DNA of 64,000 nt from JBNJDJ01 sp051744845 (GCA_051744845.1 JBNJDJ010000004.1:1-64000); one strand, 5' to 3'; shown: positions 44,131-53,767, counted from the stretch's first letter. Notes: generated by a model not told the origin, from the sequence alone. Made by a program: numbers and translations.

Positions 44131-44206
44131 ATTTTGCACCTCCTTATTTATAGACTCGCCAACAGCTAGGCAACTTAACGTTTTAAACCCGTGTTGTGCG
44201 GTTACC
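44131..44206 (-). promoter_or_regulatory. Structured 5' leader of rplU, candidate L21 leader
   Basis: The minus-strand leader contains AACCGCACAACACGGGTT and GCCTAGCTGTTGGC, both of which can fold back, and it is much richer in G and C than its surroundings. Its place fits the known Bacillota L21 leader that lets the ribosomal protein control its own messenger. The match is by position and shape only. Confidence 0.5.
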
Positions 44207-44212
44207 TTAACT

Positions 44213-44241
44213 AGTATATAATATTTGATATTTGTTGTCAA
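44213..44241 (-). promoter_or_regulatory. rplU promoter
   Basis: Minus-strand TTGACA (44236-44241) and TATACT (44213-44218) separated by 17 bp, at the start of the L21 leader. Confidence 0.8.
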
Positions 44242-44266
44242 ACATAATTTATATTTATCTTTTTCT

Positions 44267-45667
44267 TTATTTTTTAATCTTTCTAGCCATTAAAATACCC
44301 ATTGCAGATGCCATCATTAAACCTCTAGTCCAACCACTTGAATCACCTAAACAGTATAAATTATTTATATTTGTTTCAAAATTTTCATCTATTAATATTT
44401 TATTGCTATAAAACTTAACTTCTGGTCCATATAACAATGTTTCATCACTTGCAAAACCATCTATTACAACATCTAAAGCCTTTATAAAGTTTAATATATT
44501 AGTCATTGGTCTATATGGTATAGCAGCTGTTAAATCACCGGCCATGGCATCTTTGAGTGTTGGTTCTAAGTTTGTTCTTTTTAATTCTTTTTCCCAAGTT
44601 CTTTTACCAGCTAAAATATCACCATATCTTTGTACTAAAATATTTCCGTCGCCAAGCATATTAAGCAATTCAGAAACTTTTTTACCATAAAGTATTGGCT
44701 GATTAAAAGGTTTAGAAAAATTATGAGAACTTAATATAGCTAAATTTGTATTTTTAGATTTTTTTTCTTTATAAGAATGACCGTTTACTACTGCTAAATC
44801 ATTATCATAATTTTCCTGACTAACAAATCCTCCTGGATTTTGGCAAAAAGTTCTTACTTTATCATCATAAGGTTTAACATAGCCTATTAATTTACCTTCA
44901 TACAAAGCTTCATTTACTTTTTCAATTACTTCATTTCTAACTTCAACTCTAACACCAATATCGACAGTTCCAGCTTTATGATTAATTTTATGTTTAATAC
45001 ACATATCTTTTAACCAATCAGCGCCTTTACGTCCAGTAGAAATTATTACCTTATCAGCGAAAATATTAGTTTGTTTTTTATTATTTCCTGATTTAGAAAT
45101 TTTCAATCCTTTTATAGTATTGTTTTTAACTATTAAATCATCAACTGTAGTTTTAAATTTAATATTTACATTTTTTTCAATTAAATAATCTTGTATTTTT
45201 TTATAAATTTCTTGAGCTTTTTCTGTTCCTAAATGTCTAATAGGAGCATCCACTAATTTAATACCAGCTTTTATTGCTTTTTTTCTAATTTTTTTTATTT
45301 CATCAAGATGATCAATACCTTCAATATGTTCATCTGCTCCAAATTTAAGATATATTTTATCTGTATAATCAATTGTATTTTTTACTAAATCATATCCTAT
45401 TAAATCTGGTAGATCTCCCCCGACATCAGGAGTAAGAGATAACTTTCCATCGGAAAATGCTCCTGCTCCAGAAAAACCAGTAGTAATATGACAATATGGT
45501 TTACATTTTATACACTCTTCAGTTTTATCTTTTGGACAACTTCTTTTTTCAATAGGACTTCCTTGTTCTATAATAGTAATTTCATAATTTGCATTTTTTT
45601 CAATTAATTCTAGTGCAGTAAAAATCCCTGATGGACCTGCTCCAACTATCAAAATTTTATTATTCAT
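44267..45667 (-). CDS. FAD-dependent dehydrogenase of unknown substrate (COG2509 type)
   Basis: A 466-residue flavoprotein. Start at 45667 is supported by GGAGGG. The N-terminal FAD fold is NKILIVGAGPSGIFTALEL. A cluster of cysteines (KRSCPKDKTEECIKCKPYCHI, about residues 53-72) precedes TTGFSGAGAFSDGKL, typical of this group. The C terminus has NNLYCLGDSSGWTRGLMMAS. Members are widespread in anaerobes but the reaction is not known. It stands alone here between the L21 promoter and a divergent aldo/keto reductase. Confidence 0.85.
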   Translation of the reverse strand: MNNKILIVGAGPSGIFTALELIEKNANYEITIIEQGSPIEKRSCPKDKTEECIKCKPYCHITTGFSGAGAFSDGKLSLTPDVGGDLPDLIGYDLVKNTIDYTDKIYLKFGADEHIEGIDHLDEIKKIRKKAIKAGIKLVDAPIRHLGTEKAQEIYKKIQDYLIEKNVNIKFKTTVDDLIVKNNTIKGLKISKSGNNKKQTNIFADKVIISTGRKGADWLKDMCIKHKINHKAGTVDIGVRVEVRNEVIEKVNEALYEGKLIGYVKPYDDKVRTFCQNPGGFVSQENYDNDLAVVNGHSYKEKKSKNTNLAILSSHNFSKPFNQPILYGKKVSELLNMLGDGNILVQRYGDILAGKRTWEKELKRTNLEPTLKDAMAGDLTAAIPYRPMTNILNFIKALDVVIDGFASDETLLYGPEVKFYSNKILIDENFETNINNLYCLGDSSGWTRGLMMASAMGILMARKIKK

Positions 45668-45788
45668 AATTATCCCTCCGGATATTAATTTTATCAATCT
45701 TTTAATTGTTTGTCAAATAACACGAACATTTTTTACACAGAATTAATATTAAATTCTTATCCAATTTTATTTATTTACAAATATCATT

Positions 45789-45816
45789 TTGTAGCGAACA
45801 AATCTTTTGTTATAAT
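45789..45816 (+). promoter_or_regulatory. Promoter of the aldo/keto reductase gene
   Basis: TTGTAG (45789-45794) and a consensus TATAAT (45811-45816), 16 bp apart, about 40 bp before the gene start. Confidence 0.65.
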
Positions 45817-45859
45817 GAAGGTATAATAATTTACTTTATTATATTATTTAGGAGGTATT

Positions 45860-46795
45860 ATGGAAAACCCGTTAATATATGGGACTATGAGTCTCGGAAA
45901 AAATTTAGACCATTCACCAAAAAAATCTTTGAAAAAAGCTACTAAAGCTATTGAAGCTGCATTATCAATCGACATAAAAACTTTTGATTTTGCTAATATT
46001 TATCAAGATGGAAAATCAGAAAAAGTATTTGGTAAATATTTAAAAAGAAATCCAAGCATAAGAAAAAAAATTAAAATTCAATCTAAGGTTGGTATTGAAT
46101 TAAATAATAATAATCCTTGGAAAAATAAATATAATTTTTCTTCTAATCATTTAGTTAAAGAAGTTTATAGTATTCTAGAAAGACTAAATGTTGATTATCT
46201 AGATTCATTACTGCTTCATAGATATGATCCAATCTTTGAACTTGAAGAATTATCAGAGGCAATTAATAAAATAAAAAATGAAGGTTTAGTCAAGAAATTT
46301 GGAGTTTCTAATATGAATCACCATCAAATTAAATTACTTCAAAAAATTACTGGAATAGATTTAAAAATTAATCAAATAGAAATGAATCTTTCTAAACTTG
46401 ATTGGTTAGATGATAGCATTCTTTTTAATAATGACCAAAATAAGAATACTAATCTCTCCTCTGGTACTTTAGAATTTTGTTTTTTAAACGATATTGATTT
46501 ACAAGCTTGGAGTTCTCTTGCTGGTGGCATATTTTCAGGTAGAAAATTGAATAATCCTTCTAAAAATATTTTGAAGACAAAAAAATTAGTAACTGAATTA
46601 GCTAATAAAAAAGGGATTTCTAAAGAAGGAATTGTATTAGCGTTTATTTTAAAGCATCCTTTTAAAATTCGTCCTTTAATAGGAACTACTAATCCTGAAC
46701 GAATAAAAAATACAAAAGATGCTTTAGATGTTAATTTAAGTCGTGAACAATGGTATGATTTATACGTTAATTCTAGAGGAAAAATCTTACCATAA
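45860..46795 (+). CDS. Aldo/keto reductase (YdhF-like)
   Basis: A 311-residue AKR TIM barrel: IYGTMSLG, IKTFDFANIYQDG (Asp-Tyr), KIQSKVGIE (Lys), DSLLLHRYDP (His), VKKFGVSNMNHHQIKLLQ and IRPLIGTTNPERIK. It lacks the iron-sulfur tail of the other AKR in the window. Substrate unknown, NADPH likely. It has GGAGG before ATG and shares its strand with the downstream EamA gene after a 62-bp gap. Confidence 0.9.
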   Translation: MENPLIYGTMSLGKNLDHSPKKSLKKATKAIEAALSIDIKTFDFANIYQDGKSEKVFGKYLKRNPSIRKKIKIQSKVGIELNNNNPWKNKYNFSSNHLVKEVYSILERLNVDYLDSLLLHRYDPIFELEELSEAINKIKNEGLVKKFGVSNMNHHQIKLLQKITGIDLKINQIEMNLSKLDWLDDSILFNNDQNKNTNLSSGTLEFCFLNDIDLQAWSSLAGGIFSGRKLNNPSKNILKTKKLVTELANKKGISKEGIVLAFILKHPFKIRPLIGTTNPERIKNTKDALDVNLSREQWYDLYVNSRGKILP

Positions 46796-46857
46796 TTATA
46801 GTTTATAAATTTTCAAATGATTTAGAATTTTAATTTTTTTATATTTAAGGAGGCTTT

Positions 46858-47763
46858 ATGGAAACTACGAAAGATAAAAAATTATATTTAGCTGATATAA
46901 GTCTACTATTTGTAGCTGCTGTATGGGGAGGAGGATTTGTAGCAGTTAAAGATGCTTTAAACACTGTTACTCCTTTTTTATTGATGGCACTTAGATTTAT
47001 TTTAGCTTCTGGAATTATGTATATTTTTTTAAGAAAAAAAATTGGGAAAATTACCATGAAAGATTTTAAAAAAGGAAGTGTTGTTGGATTTTTTCTATAT
47101 TTAGCATTTGCTTTTCAAACTTTTGGGTTACAATATACAACAGCGTCTAAGCAAGGATTCTTAACTGCAACTTATGTTGTAATGGTTCCATTAATTTATT
47201 GGGCTTTGTATAATAAAAGACCACCACTAAAAGCTTTTATCGGTAGTGGCATAACTATAATTGGTATTTCATTAATTAGTTTAGAAAATTCTTTGTCATT
47301 AAATCTAGGAGATACATTGACTTTAATATGTGCATTATTATTTGCAATGCATATTATTTCAATTGAATATTTTGCTAAAAATATGGATACGACTAAATTG
47401 GCGTTTATTCAATTATTGGTAGCAGCTATTTTATTTGCAATTTCAACTTTAATTTTTGAACCAATTAAATTAGATCTTTCAACAAGAGCATGGACTTCTG
47501 TTATTTATTTAGCCATTTTTTCTACTTTTGCTTGTTTTACAGTTCAAACCATTGCACAAAAGTATACTACATCCTCACATGCTTCAATAATAATGTCATT
47601 AGAATCAGTTTTTGCTTCTGTTTTCGGAGTTATATTTTTAAAAGAAGTTATGACTAAAAATATCATTATAGGATGTAGTCTAATATTTGTTGCAATTTTG
47701 ATAATAGAAGTTGACCTTAAAAAGTTATTTTCTATATCAAATAATAAAAAAGATATTGTTTAA
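46858..47763 (+). CDS. EamA/DMT-family transporter
   Basis: A 301-residue protein with ten membrane helices in two EamA repeats: FVAAVWGGGFVAVKDAL and TTASKQGFLTATYVVMVPL in the first, KYTTSSHASIIMSLESVFAS in the second. Family members export amino acids or metabolites. It has AAGGAGG before ATG. Its 3' end overlaps by 4 bp the end of the convergent histidine kinase gene, with no clear terminator between. Confidence 0.9.
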   Translation: METTKDKKLYLADISLLFVAAVWGGGFVAVKDALNTVTPFLLMALRFILASGIMYIFLRKKIGKITMKDFKKGSVVGFFLYLAFAFQTFGLQYTTASKQGFLTATYVVMVPLIYWALYNKRPPLKAFIGSGITIIGISLISLENSLSLNLGDTLTLICALLFAMHIISIEYFAKNMDTTKLAFIQLLVAAILFAISTLIFEPIKLDLSTRAWTSVIYLAIFSTFACFTVQTIAQKYTTSSHASIIMSLESVFASVFGVIFLKEVMTKNIIIGCSLIFVAILIIEVDLKKLFSISNNKKDIV

Positions 47764-49106
47764 TTATTTTTTAATGGGAATTTAATTTGAAAATGAGTTT
47801 TATTTTTATTATTTTTTAATTTTATATCACCATTATATTTATGAACTATAGTATCATAAGATACAGATAAACCTAAACCGTAGCCTTGTCCAATTGATTT
47901 AGTTGTAAAAAAGGGATTAAAGATTTTATTAATATTAGAGTCTTTAATTCCTGTACCATTGTCTTTTATATCTAAATATATATAATTTCCCCTATCATAA
48001 GTATAAATTTCAAGCTTTTTATTTTTATTTTTTAAATTTAAAGATTCAATTGAATTTTTTAAAATATTATAAATCCCATCTACTAATTCTAATTTATCAC
48101 AATAAATGTACTCCTCTGAATCATTATGCACTTCTATACTAATATTATTTAACTGATGGTTATTTAATAACCAGATAGAATCATCTATAATTTCCTGAAA
48201 TGGATAATGTTTTTTATTATTTTTATTTTCTTTAGTTAAATGATGAACTTTATCAATTATATTATCTAATTCTTCAAATGTAGATTGATTTTCATTAAAA
48301 ATATCTAAAGAATCATTTATAATTAGTTCTAAATGTTCATTAATTTTTTCTTTAGGAATAGTTTTTTTCATATTATAAAAATAATCTTTTAAAATTAACA
48401 TATTACTTTTAATACTTGCTATTTTATTATTAAATTCATGAGAAATACCTGATGCTAAATGTTGAATAGCAGACATTTTCTCCTTTTTTATTAATTCCAT
48501 TTTTAAAGATTTCAATTCTTCAAATGAATCTGCTAAAGCTTGATTTTTTTGAATGATTTTTTCTTTTAATTTCTTTTCTTTATAAAATTTCGAAAACAAA
48601 TGTGATGTAAGTTTAAGCAGAGAAAAATCATTTTCTTTCCAGTCCTTTGTAGTAATTACATTATCAATCCCTAAAAAACCAAAAGCTTTTTCAGAATAAA
48701 ATATAGGTACTACAATAAGCGAAGAAATATTTTGCATTTCTAAAATTTCTTTTTCTGACTGTGCTTCTTTACCCATATCGGATACTTTGGGAATATATAT
48801 TATTTCATTTCTAATTATTTTATTAACCCACCATGGAAATGTCTCAAATGGTAATTTTTTTAAATTATGAATTTGAGAAGATACACCGGTTTTACACCAT
48901 TCATAAGTGTTATTCATTTCTTTATTATTATGATCTAATTCAAATATGTATACTCTATCAGCATTAGTAGTATTACCTATTTCTTTTAAAGAATTGTTTA
49001 TTACTTCATCTGTTGTCTTTTCGCTTAATCCAATTATAAAATCCGAAGATATTTTAGCTATAGTTTTTTCATATTTTAATCTAAAATCAAATATTTTATT
49101 ATCCAT
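47760..49106 (-). CDS. Sensor histidine kinase with GAF domain
   Basis: A 448-residue kinase without membrane helices. Start at 49106 (MDNKIFDFRLKYEK) has AAAGGAG. Domains: GAF (about 20-185, including GNTTNADRVYIFELDHN), coiled coil (about 185-215), HisKA-like with H-box ASGISHEFNNKIASIKSN, and HATPase with N-box-like IYNILKNSIESL, G1 DIKDNGTGIKD and G2 GYGLGLSVS. It autophosphorylates and passes phosphate to an unlinked response regulator; no regulator gene is next to it. The ligand of the GAF domain is unknown. Confidence 0.9.
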   Translation of the reverse strand: MDNKIFDFRLKYEKTIAKISSDFIIGLSEKTTDEVINNSLKEIGNTTNADRVYIFELDHNNKEMNNTYEWCKTGVSSQIHNLKKLPFETFPWWVNKIIRNEIIYIPKVSDMGKEAQSEKEILEMQNISSLIVVPIFYSEKAFGFLGIDNVITTKDWKENDFSLLKLTSHLFSKFYKEKKLKEKIIQKNQALADSFEELKSLKMELIKKEKMSAIQHLASGISHEFNNKIASIKSNMLILKDYFYNMKKTIPKEKINEHLELIINDSLDIFNENQSTFEELDNIIDKVHHLTKENKNNKKHYPFQEIIDDSIWLLNNHQLNNISIEVHNDSEEYIYCDKLELVDGIYNILKNSIESLNLKNKNKKLEIYTYDRGNYIYLDIKDNGTGIKDSNINKIFNPFFTTKSIGQGYGLGLSVSYDTIVHKYNGDIKLKNNKNKTHFQIKFPLKNN

Positions 49107-49171
49107 ATTTACTCCTTTTATTCTTTTACTATTATACCCGAGTAAATATTTATTATTCAAAGTTTCAAAAA

Positions 49172-49210
49172 ATAAAAATAGCTAATTTAGTTTATCACTA
49201 AATTAGCTAT
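49172..49210 (-). terminator. Terminator after the thioredoxin-like gene
   Basis: ATAGCTAATTTAG / CTAAATTAGCTAT stem (49179-49210) with a T-rich minus-strand tail, after the stop at 49219. Confidence 0.85.
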
Positions 49211-49218
49211 TAAAACTT

Positions 49219-49860
49219 TTATATTTTTTCAATTATTTCTAAAAATTTATCTAAAGGTTGATTTCCTACTAAATCGTGTTCTTCATTTATTACTATCTTA
49301 GGAACTCCTTGTACTTCATATTTTTGAGCTAACTGAGAAAAAGTTTGTGATTCTATCATAGCACCTTCAATATTGTCATTTAATAATGCTAATTTATGTG
49401 CTTTTGCTACTGCTCCAGGACAATGTGGACAAGAAAGAGTTACAAATACCTTAATATCAATTGGTTTATCAATAGCTTTAATTTTTTCTAAGAAATCATT
49501 TGGAACATCTTCCCCAGCACCTGATACCTCCATTATTCCAGTAATTAATGAGTTGATTTCATGACCTGCTGGAATTCCATAAAATTTAATTCCAAAATCC
49601 TTTTTATCTTTATCTAAAATTGTTATTGCTGGCACCCTTTTAATATCATATTTTTCACGGATATCTTCAGATTCTTTAACATCATATTTTTCTACATTAA
49701 TTTTTTCAGTAATTGAAGATAATTCATCCATAAAGTTTCGTGTTTCTTCACAAGTATCACAATCTTCTTTATCTGTGAAAACCATTAAATTTACATCATT
49801 TTTTAGTCCTTCAAAAACCTCACTTAATTGACCTTTTACTTCTTCGTTTAATAAACTCAT
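49219..49860 (-). CDS. Protein-disulfide oxidoreductase with two thioredoxin folds
   Basis: A 213-residue protein made of two thioredoxin-like halves. The first carries DCDTCEET, the second TLSCPHCPGAV; each has a CxxC motif. This matches the PDO/Grx-like proteins (AhpF N-terminal domain type) that pass electrons from a thioredoxin-reductase-like flavoprotein to targets such as peroxiredoxins. The flavoprotein is the very next gene upstream, 9 bp away, so the pair most likely forms a reduction system. Confidence 0.88.
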   Translation of the reverse strand: MSLLNEEVKGQLSEVFEGLKNDVNLMVFTDKEDCDTCEETRNFMDELSSITEKINVEKYDVKESEDIREKYDIKRVPAITILDKDKKDFGIKFYGIPAGHEINSLITGIMEVSGAGEDVPNDFLEKIKAIDKPIDIKVFVTLSCPHCPGAVAKAHKLALLNDNIEGAMIESQTFSQLAQKYEVQGVPKIVINEEHDLVGNQPLDKFLEIIEKI

Positions 49861-49869
49861 GTTTCCTCC

Positions 49870-50829
49870 TTATTTTTTATTTAGATAATCTGTAGCAGTT
49901 AAAGCTGCTTTTGCACCTTCTGAAGCTGCAATAATTATTTGTTTATAACTTACATTAGTAACATCCCCAGCAGCAAATATACCAGGAATAGACGTTTCAT
50001 TTTTCTTATTTACAAGTATTTGTTTTTTTGAATTCATATCTAAAATATCAAATGGTTTTGAATTAGGAACATTTCCTATTTCTATAAATAAACCATCTAT
50101 ATTTATTTCAACATTTTTATCAGATTCTTTATTTAATGTTATAACCTTCTGAACTCTTTTATCACCTACTATTTCTTTGATTTTATGTTGAAGTAAAATA
50201 TCAACATTAGAAATACTTTTTAATTTATCAATTAAAACTTTATCAGCCTTTAATGTTGACCTTTGGATAATAGTTACATGATTAGCAATTTTAGATAAAT
50301 CAATTGCTGCTTCTACAGCAGAATTTCCACCACCAGCTATAGCAACATCTTTATCTTTAAATAATGGACCATCACAAATAGCACAGTAAGTTACACCTTT
50401 AGAGTAAAATTCTTTTTCTCCTTTAACATTTAATTTACGTGGCGAACCACCTGTTGCAACAATAAGTGCTTTTGAATTAATTTCTTTTTTATTAGATAAT
50501 ATTACTTTTTTTAAGTCGCCGTTTTCAATTGACATCACTGACTTATTATTGTGAATATCTATCTCATTGCTTTCAATATGATCTTTGAATTTATTAGCTA
50601 ACTTTTCCCCTTTAATTCTTTCAAAACCTAAATAATTTTCTACCCAAGTAGTATCTTTTACTTGACCACCTTCTTTATCACCAATAACAATAATATCAAG
50701 ACCCTTTCTTTTAGCATATAAAGCTGAAGTTAATCCAGCTGGTCCTGTACCTATAATAGCTAAATCATAAGTCTTATTATAATTTATTTTGTTATTCTTA
50801 GAAACATTTAAATCTAAGTTTAAACTCAT
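49870..50829 (-). CDS. trxB: Thioredoxin reductase-like flavoprotein
   Basis: A 319-residue low-Mr thioredoxin reductase. The FAD fold is DLAIIGTGPAGLTSALYA, the redox centre GVTYCAICDGPLFKD (CxxC), the NADPH fold VAIAGGGNSAVEAAI, and the FAD tail GIFAAGDVTNV. It reduces the two-fold thioredoxin-like protein encoded just downstream. It starts directly after the stop codon of the REP-transposase relative; an AAGGTG site lies inside the end of that gene. Transcription through both is likely. Confidence 0.93.
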   Translation of the reverse strand: MSLNLDLNVSKNNKINYNKTYDLAIIGTGPAGLTSALYAKRKGLDIIVIGDKEGGQVKDTTWVENYLGFERIKGEKLANKFKDHIESNEIDIHNNKSVMSIENGDLKKVILSNKKEINSKALIVATGGSPRKLNVKGEKEFYSKGVTYCAICDGPLFKDKDVAIAGGGNSAVEAAIDLSKIANHVTIIQRSTLKADKVLIDKLKSISNVDILLQHKIKEIVGDKRVQKVITLNKESDKNVEINIDGLFIEIGNVPNSKPFDILDMNSKKQILVNKKNETSIPGIFAAGDVTNVSYKQIIIAASEGAKAALTATDYLNKK

Positions 50830-51606
50830 TTAATCACCTTCCTTATTGATAATTTTAGATATACTAGAGCTACTTAATCCACCAAATAACTTGCCTAATT
50901 CCTCAAGTGTTAAAATAGATTTTTTACGCATTTGTTTTATAAATTCATTCCTTAAAGATTTATTATTTAACAATTGTTTATACGTTATTTTTTCTTTATT
51001 CAATTTTTGTTTTAAAAATTTTTTAGCAGCTTTTAAATCATTAATACATTCTCTCTTTTCTTTAGAACAATCAATTTCACAAAAACATTTAATAGTTTTT
51101 ATTTCATCATTTATATATTTTTTATAAACTGTATATTTATTTTTATGTTTTATTAAATTGATTATAACATCTTTATCAATTAAATTATTTTTGTTATTTT
51201 TAAAATATGCGCAATAACTATTATATGAACTATTTTGATTATTTTTATGAATTTTTTTACTGATTTTAATTAAATTATTACCATCTTTTATTTTTTTACT
51301 TTTAAATCTTTCTGTAAACAAAGAACCTTTTGAATTTCTTAAATTGTTTAATCTCATAGTTAAACTTACATTAATAGATTTCATAATTTTACTAATGTCA
51401 TTACCATTATCATATATAATAAGTTGATAAGATTTTTTGTTTAAGCAATAAGCGTATAATTTATATCCATAGTTATTCTTAGTTTTATATAAAATATCTA
51501 AAAATAATTCTTTATCTTGTTTATTTTGAAATAATTTATTTGATTTAGTTTGTTGTAAAATATAATAAGTAGAAAAAGTTTCTTTTTTTCTTTTTTGTCT
51601 AGGCAT
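50830..51606 (-). CDS. REP-associated tyrosine transposase (RAYT) relative lacking HUH histidines
   Basis: A 258-residue Transposase_17-like protein. The fold is visible in KLFQNKQDKELFLDIL, YGYKLYAYCLNKKSYQLII and SLFTERFKSKKIKDGNNLIKI, and the IHKN/NSYCAY segment fits the IHRNPV/WSSY region. Where RAYTs have the metal-binding HUH (NHYHL) this protein has KSYQL, so nuclease activity is probably lost. The C-terminal LTLEELGKLFGGLSSSSISK is a helix-turn-helix as in RAYT-HTH forms. The frame is fully open. Two short direct repeats of the RAYT-linked type lie just before the start. It directly precedes trxB. Confidence 0.75.
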   Translation of the reverse strand: MPRQKRKKETFSTYYILQQTKSNKLFQNKQDKELFLDILYKTKNNYGYKLYAYCLNKKSYQLIIYDNGNDISKIMKSINVSLTMRLNNLRNSKGSLFTERFKSKKIKDGNNLIKISKKIHKNNQNSSYNSYCAYFKNNKNNLIDKDVIINLIKHKNKYTVYKKYINDEIKTIKCFCEIDCSKEKRECINDLKAAKKFLKQKLNKEKITYKQLLNNKSLRNEFIKQMRKKSILTLEELGKLFGGLSSSSISKIINKEGD

Positions 51607-51619
51607 TTTTCTCTCCTCT

Positions 51620-51687
51620 TCAAGGTCTGTCCCTCCACATAAGTTATATTACAATAGTTTTTTCAAAAAGTCAAGGTCTGTCCCCTA
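51620..51687. repeat. Two direct copies of a RAYT-linked short repeat
   Basis: TCAAGGTCTGTCCCTCC (51620-51636) and TCAAGGTCTGTCCCCTA (51671-51687) share 15 bases in the same orientation, 51 bp apart, in the upstream region of the RAYT-like gene. The reverse-strand form GGGGACAGACCTTGA is familiar near Transposase_17 genes in many bacteria. Confidence 0.75.
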
Positions 51688-51695
51688 ATTTTTTC

Positions 51696-51720
51696 AAAAA
51701 AAATAACTCCTAAGAGTTAT
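51696..51720 (-). terminator. Terminator after the DUF401 gene
   Basis: ATAACTCCTAAGAGTTAT stem (51703-51720) followed by seven or more T residues on the minus strand. Confidence 0.8.
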
Positions 51721-51746
51721 TAATATTTTAAATATTTACTTTATAG

Positions 51747-52970
51747 TTAGTTTATGAAATATATTACAAGCATAACAATATAAACACTTGGTAATATGTA
51801 TTTATAATTAAAGTATAATTTTTTTATTGAAACATTAAAATATTCTAATGTTAAAACCTGACACATGTGAAGTGGTGAAGTATAATAAAAAAGAAAGGAA
51901 CTAACATATATAAACATTCCTAATAATAATTTTGTTTCATTATTTGAAGCTAGAGGTAAAATCAATGGATATAAAATAGCTATACCCGGTTGCACAGATG
52001 CTAATGCATAAGAAATAATTGCAGCTGAAAAAAACATAATTATCTCAATTGGAAATCCAGTGTTTATAATATTATTTAGAAATAATTCTAATTCACTTAA
52101 TGAATTAACTGCATTTTTAAAAAAAAGGATTCCAAATATTGCTATAAGTATATTTAAATCAATTGCATTTTTTATTATTTTTTTATGTTTATTTAAAATA
52201 AACTTTTTATTTTTTATAGAATAAAGTAATATTAATGAAATAATTCCTATAATTAATGATATATAAAACGCTAAATCAAATATAAATACATTTATTATAC
52301 TAATTAAGATAGGTGAAACATAAAAAATAAATTTAAAAAACACTTTTATATATTCTTTAATTTGAATTTTAGGTAATTTAGGAACTTTTAAATCTCTAAG
52401 AAAAAATATATAACCAAAAATATACATTGCAAAACTTATAGGCGCCATTAAAATAATCAAATTACTAGCTTTAAATCCTCCTATTTTAATAGCTAAAATC
52501 ATAGATGGTGATAATGGATAAATAAAATATAAACCGTGTCTAAAAATTAAATTTATAGTTGCCTTTTTATCTTTAGCTAAATTGACTTTATCGCCTAATT
52601 TATCAATCATAGGACAACTCATTAATGCTCCTCCATTTACTAAAAGAGTACCAACTATTGCTGGAGTTAATAAAATAGTTAATTTAGTACTTCTAAGTAT
52701 TTTTTCTAAATATTTTATCATTGAATCCATAAATCCTAGTTTATCCATTAATGATCCTAATATGGTTATAAATAAAATAGTTAATAATAGCTCAATAGTG
52801 ATTTTATCTTTTAAAGTATTCGAAAAAATTGAAAATATCTTAAAGACACTTCTATTTTCAATTAAAATTAATAAACTTCCGCCAAATAATAATGCAAAGC
52901 CAATATTACTAGTTTTGCTTGATATCCATATAATTATGCTCATAATAATAAATAATTTAATAACAATCAT
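51747..52970 (-). CDS. DUF401 membrane permease-like protein
   Basis: A 407-residue protein with about 11 hydrophobic segments. TPAIVGTLLVNGGALMSCPMID and LIFRHGLYFIYPLSPSMILA are the DUF401 signatures, in a fold related to gluconate and citrate permeases (ion transporter superfamily). LASVQPGIAILYPLILPLA and the C-terminal YTSPLHMCQVLT follow. Substrate unknown. It ends with its own terminator and has AGGAGG before ATG. Confidence 0.85.
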   Translation of the reverse strand: MIVIKLFIIMSIIIWISSKTSNIGFALLFGGSLLILIENRSVFKIFSIFSNTLKDKITIELLLTILFITILGSLMDKLGFMDSMIKYLEKILRSTKLTILLTPAIVGTLLVNGGALMSCPMIDKLGDKVNLAKDKKATINLIFRHGLYFIYPLSPSMILAIKIGGFKASNLIILMAPISFAMYIFGYIFFLRDLKVPKLPKIQIKEYIKVFFKFIFYVSPILISIINVFIFDLAFYISLIIGIISLILLYSIKNKKFILNKHKKIIKNAIDLNILIAIFGILFFKNAVNSLSELELFLNNIINTGFPIEIIMFFSAAIISYALASVQPGIAILYPLILPLASNNETKLLLGMFIYVSSFLFYYTSPLHMCQVLTLEYFNVSIKKLYFNYKYILPSVYIVMLVIYFIN

Positions 52971-53020
52971 TTTGCCTCCTAAATATATAATCTATATATT
53001 AAATGATAATATATTTCATT

Positions 53021-53055
53021 AAAAAAATCTACTAAAAACTTAATTTAGTAGATTT
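53021..53055 (-). terminator. Terminator after sfsA
   Basis: AAATCTACTA / TAGTAGATTT stem with T run on the minus strand just after the sfsA stop at 53061. Confidence 0.85.
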
Positions 53056-53060
53056 CAAGA

Positions 53061-53753
53061 TTATTTATTTAAATTAATATCTATTTTATTATTTAAAATT
53101 ATTTTGTTTTTATTGACTAATGAGTCATATGCTAAAATATTCACACCATTATCATAAGCTTTCTTTAAAGTTTCAGAAAAAATCTTATCAGTTATCCAAT
53201 TAGGTTTAAATTTTTTAGCTCCTTTAAATTGTAATAAAAAAATTATATAATTTTCGTACCCTTCTTTACCTAATGTAATTAATTCATTAATATGTTTAGT
53301 TCCTCGTTTTGTAGGTGCGTCAGGAAAAATTCCAATATTATTTTTTTCTAAAGTAACACCTTTGACTTCAATATAACCTTTTTTATCATTTTTTTCATAA
53401 TAAAAATCTAATCTTGAATTACCAACTTTTTTTTCTGGTTTTAAATAATCTAAATTTGTAAGACTAGAAATTTTGTTATTGTTTAATGCTTTTAAAATCA
53501 CCTTGTTAGGCACTTGTGAATCAATATTAAATAATCTGTTATTTTTATAAACACTTATCAATGAGTATTTAGTTTTCCTACTTTTTTTATCTACAAATTG
53601 GACGTAAACTTTTGAATTTTTTACTAATAATTCATTACAACGACCAGTATTTTTTACATGTACTTTATGAACTTTATCATTTATTTTGATATTAGCAATA
53701 AATCTATTTTCTCTATTTAAAAACTTGCCTTCATATATATTATTATATTTCAT
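53061..53753 (-). CDS. sfsA: SfsA DNA/RNA nuclease family protein
   Basis: A 230-residue SfsA. It has an N-terminal OB-like half (GKFLNRENRFIANIKIND, HVKNTGRCNELLV) and a nuclease-like half with SRLDFYYE, GYIEVKGVTLEKN, GIFPDAPTKRGTKHINELI. The D-ExK set (RLDF, EVKG) fits the PD-(D/E)xK superfamily. Role in the cell is uncertain; E. coli SfsA was first linked to maltose metabolism. Confidence 0.93.
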   Translation of the reverse strand: MKYNNIYEGKFLNRENRFIANIKINDKVHKVHVKNTGRCNELLVKNSKVYVQFVDKKSRKTKYSLISVYKNNRLFNIDSQVPNKVILKALNNNKISSLTNLDYLKPEKKVGNSRLDFYYEKNDKKGYIEVKGVTLEKNNIGIFPDAPTKRGTKHINELITLGKEGYENYIIFLLQFKGAKKFKPNWITDKIFSETLKKAYDNGVNILAYDSLVNKNKIILNNKIDINLNK

Positions 53754-53767
53754 TTTGTCCTTTCAAA

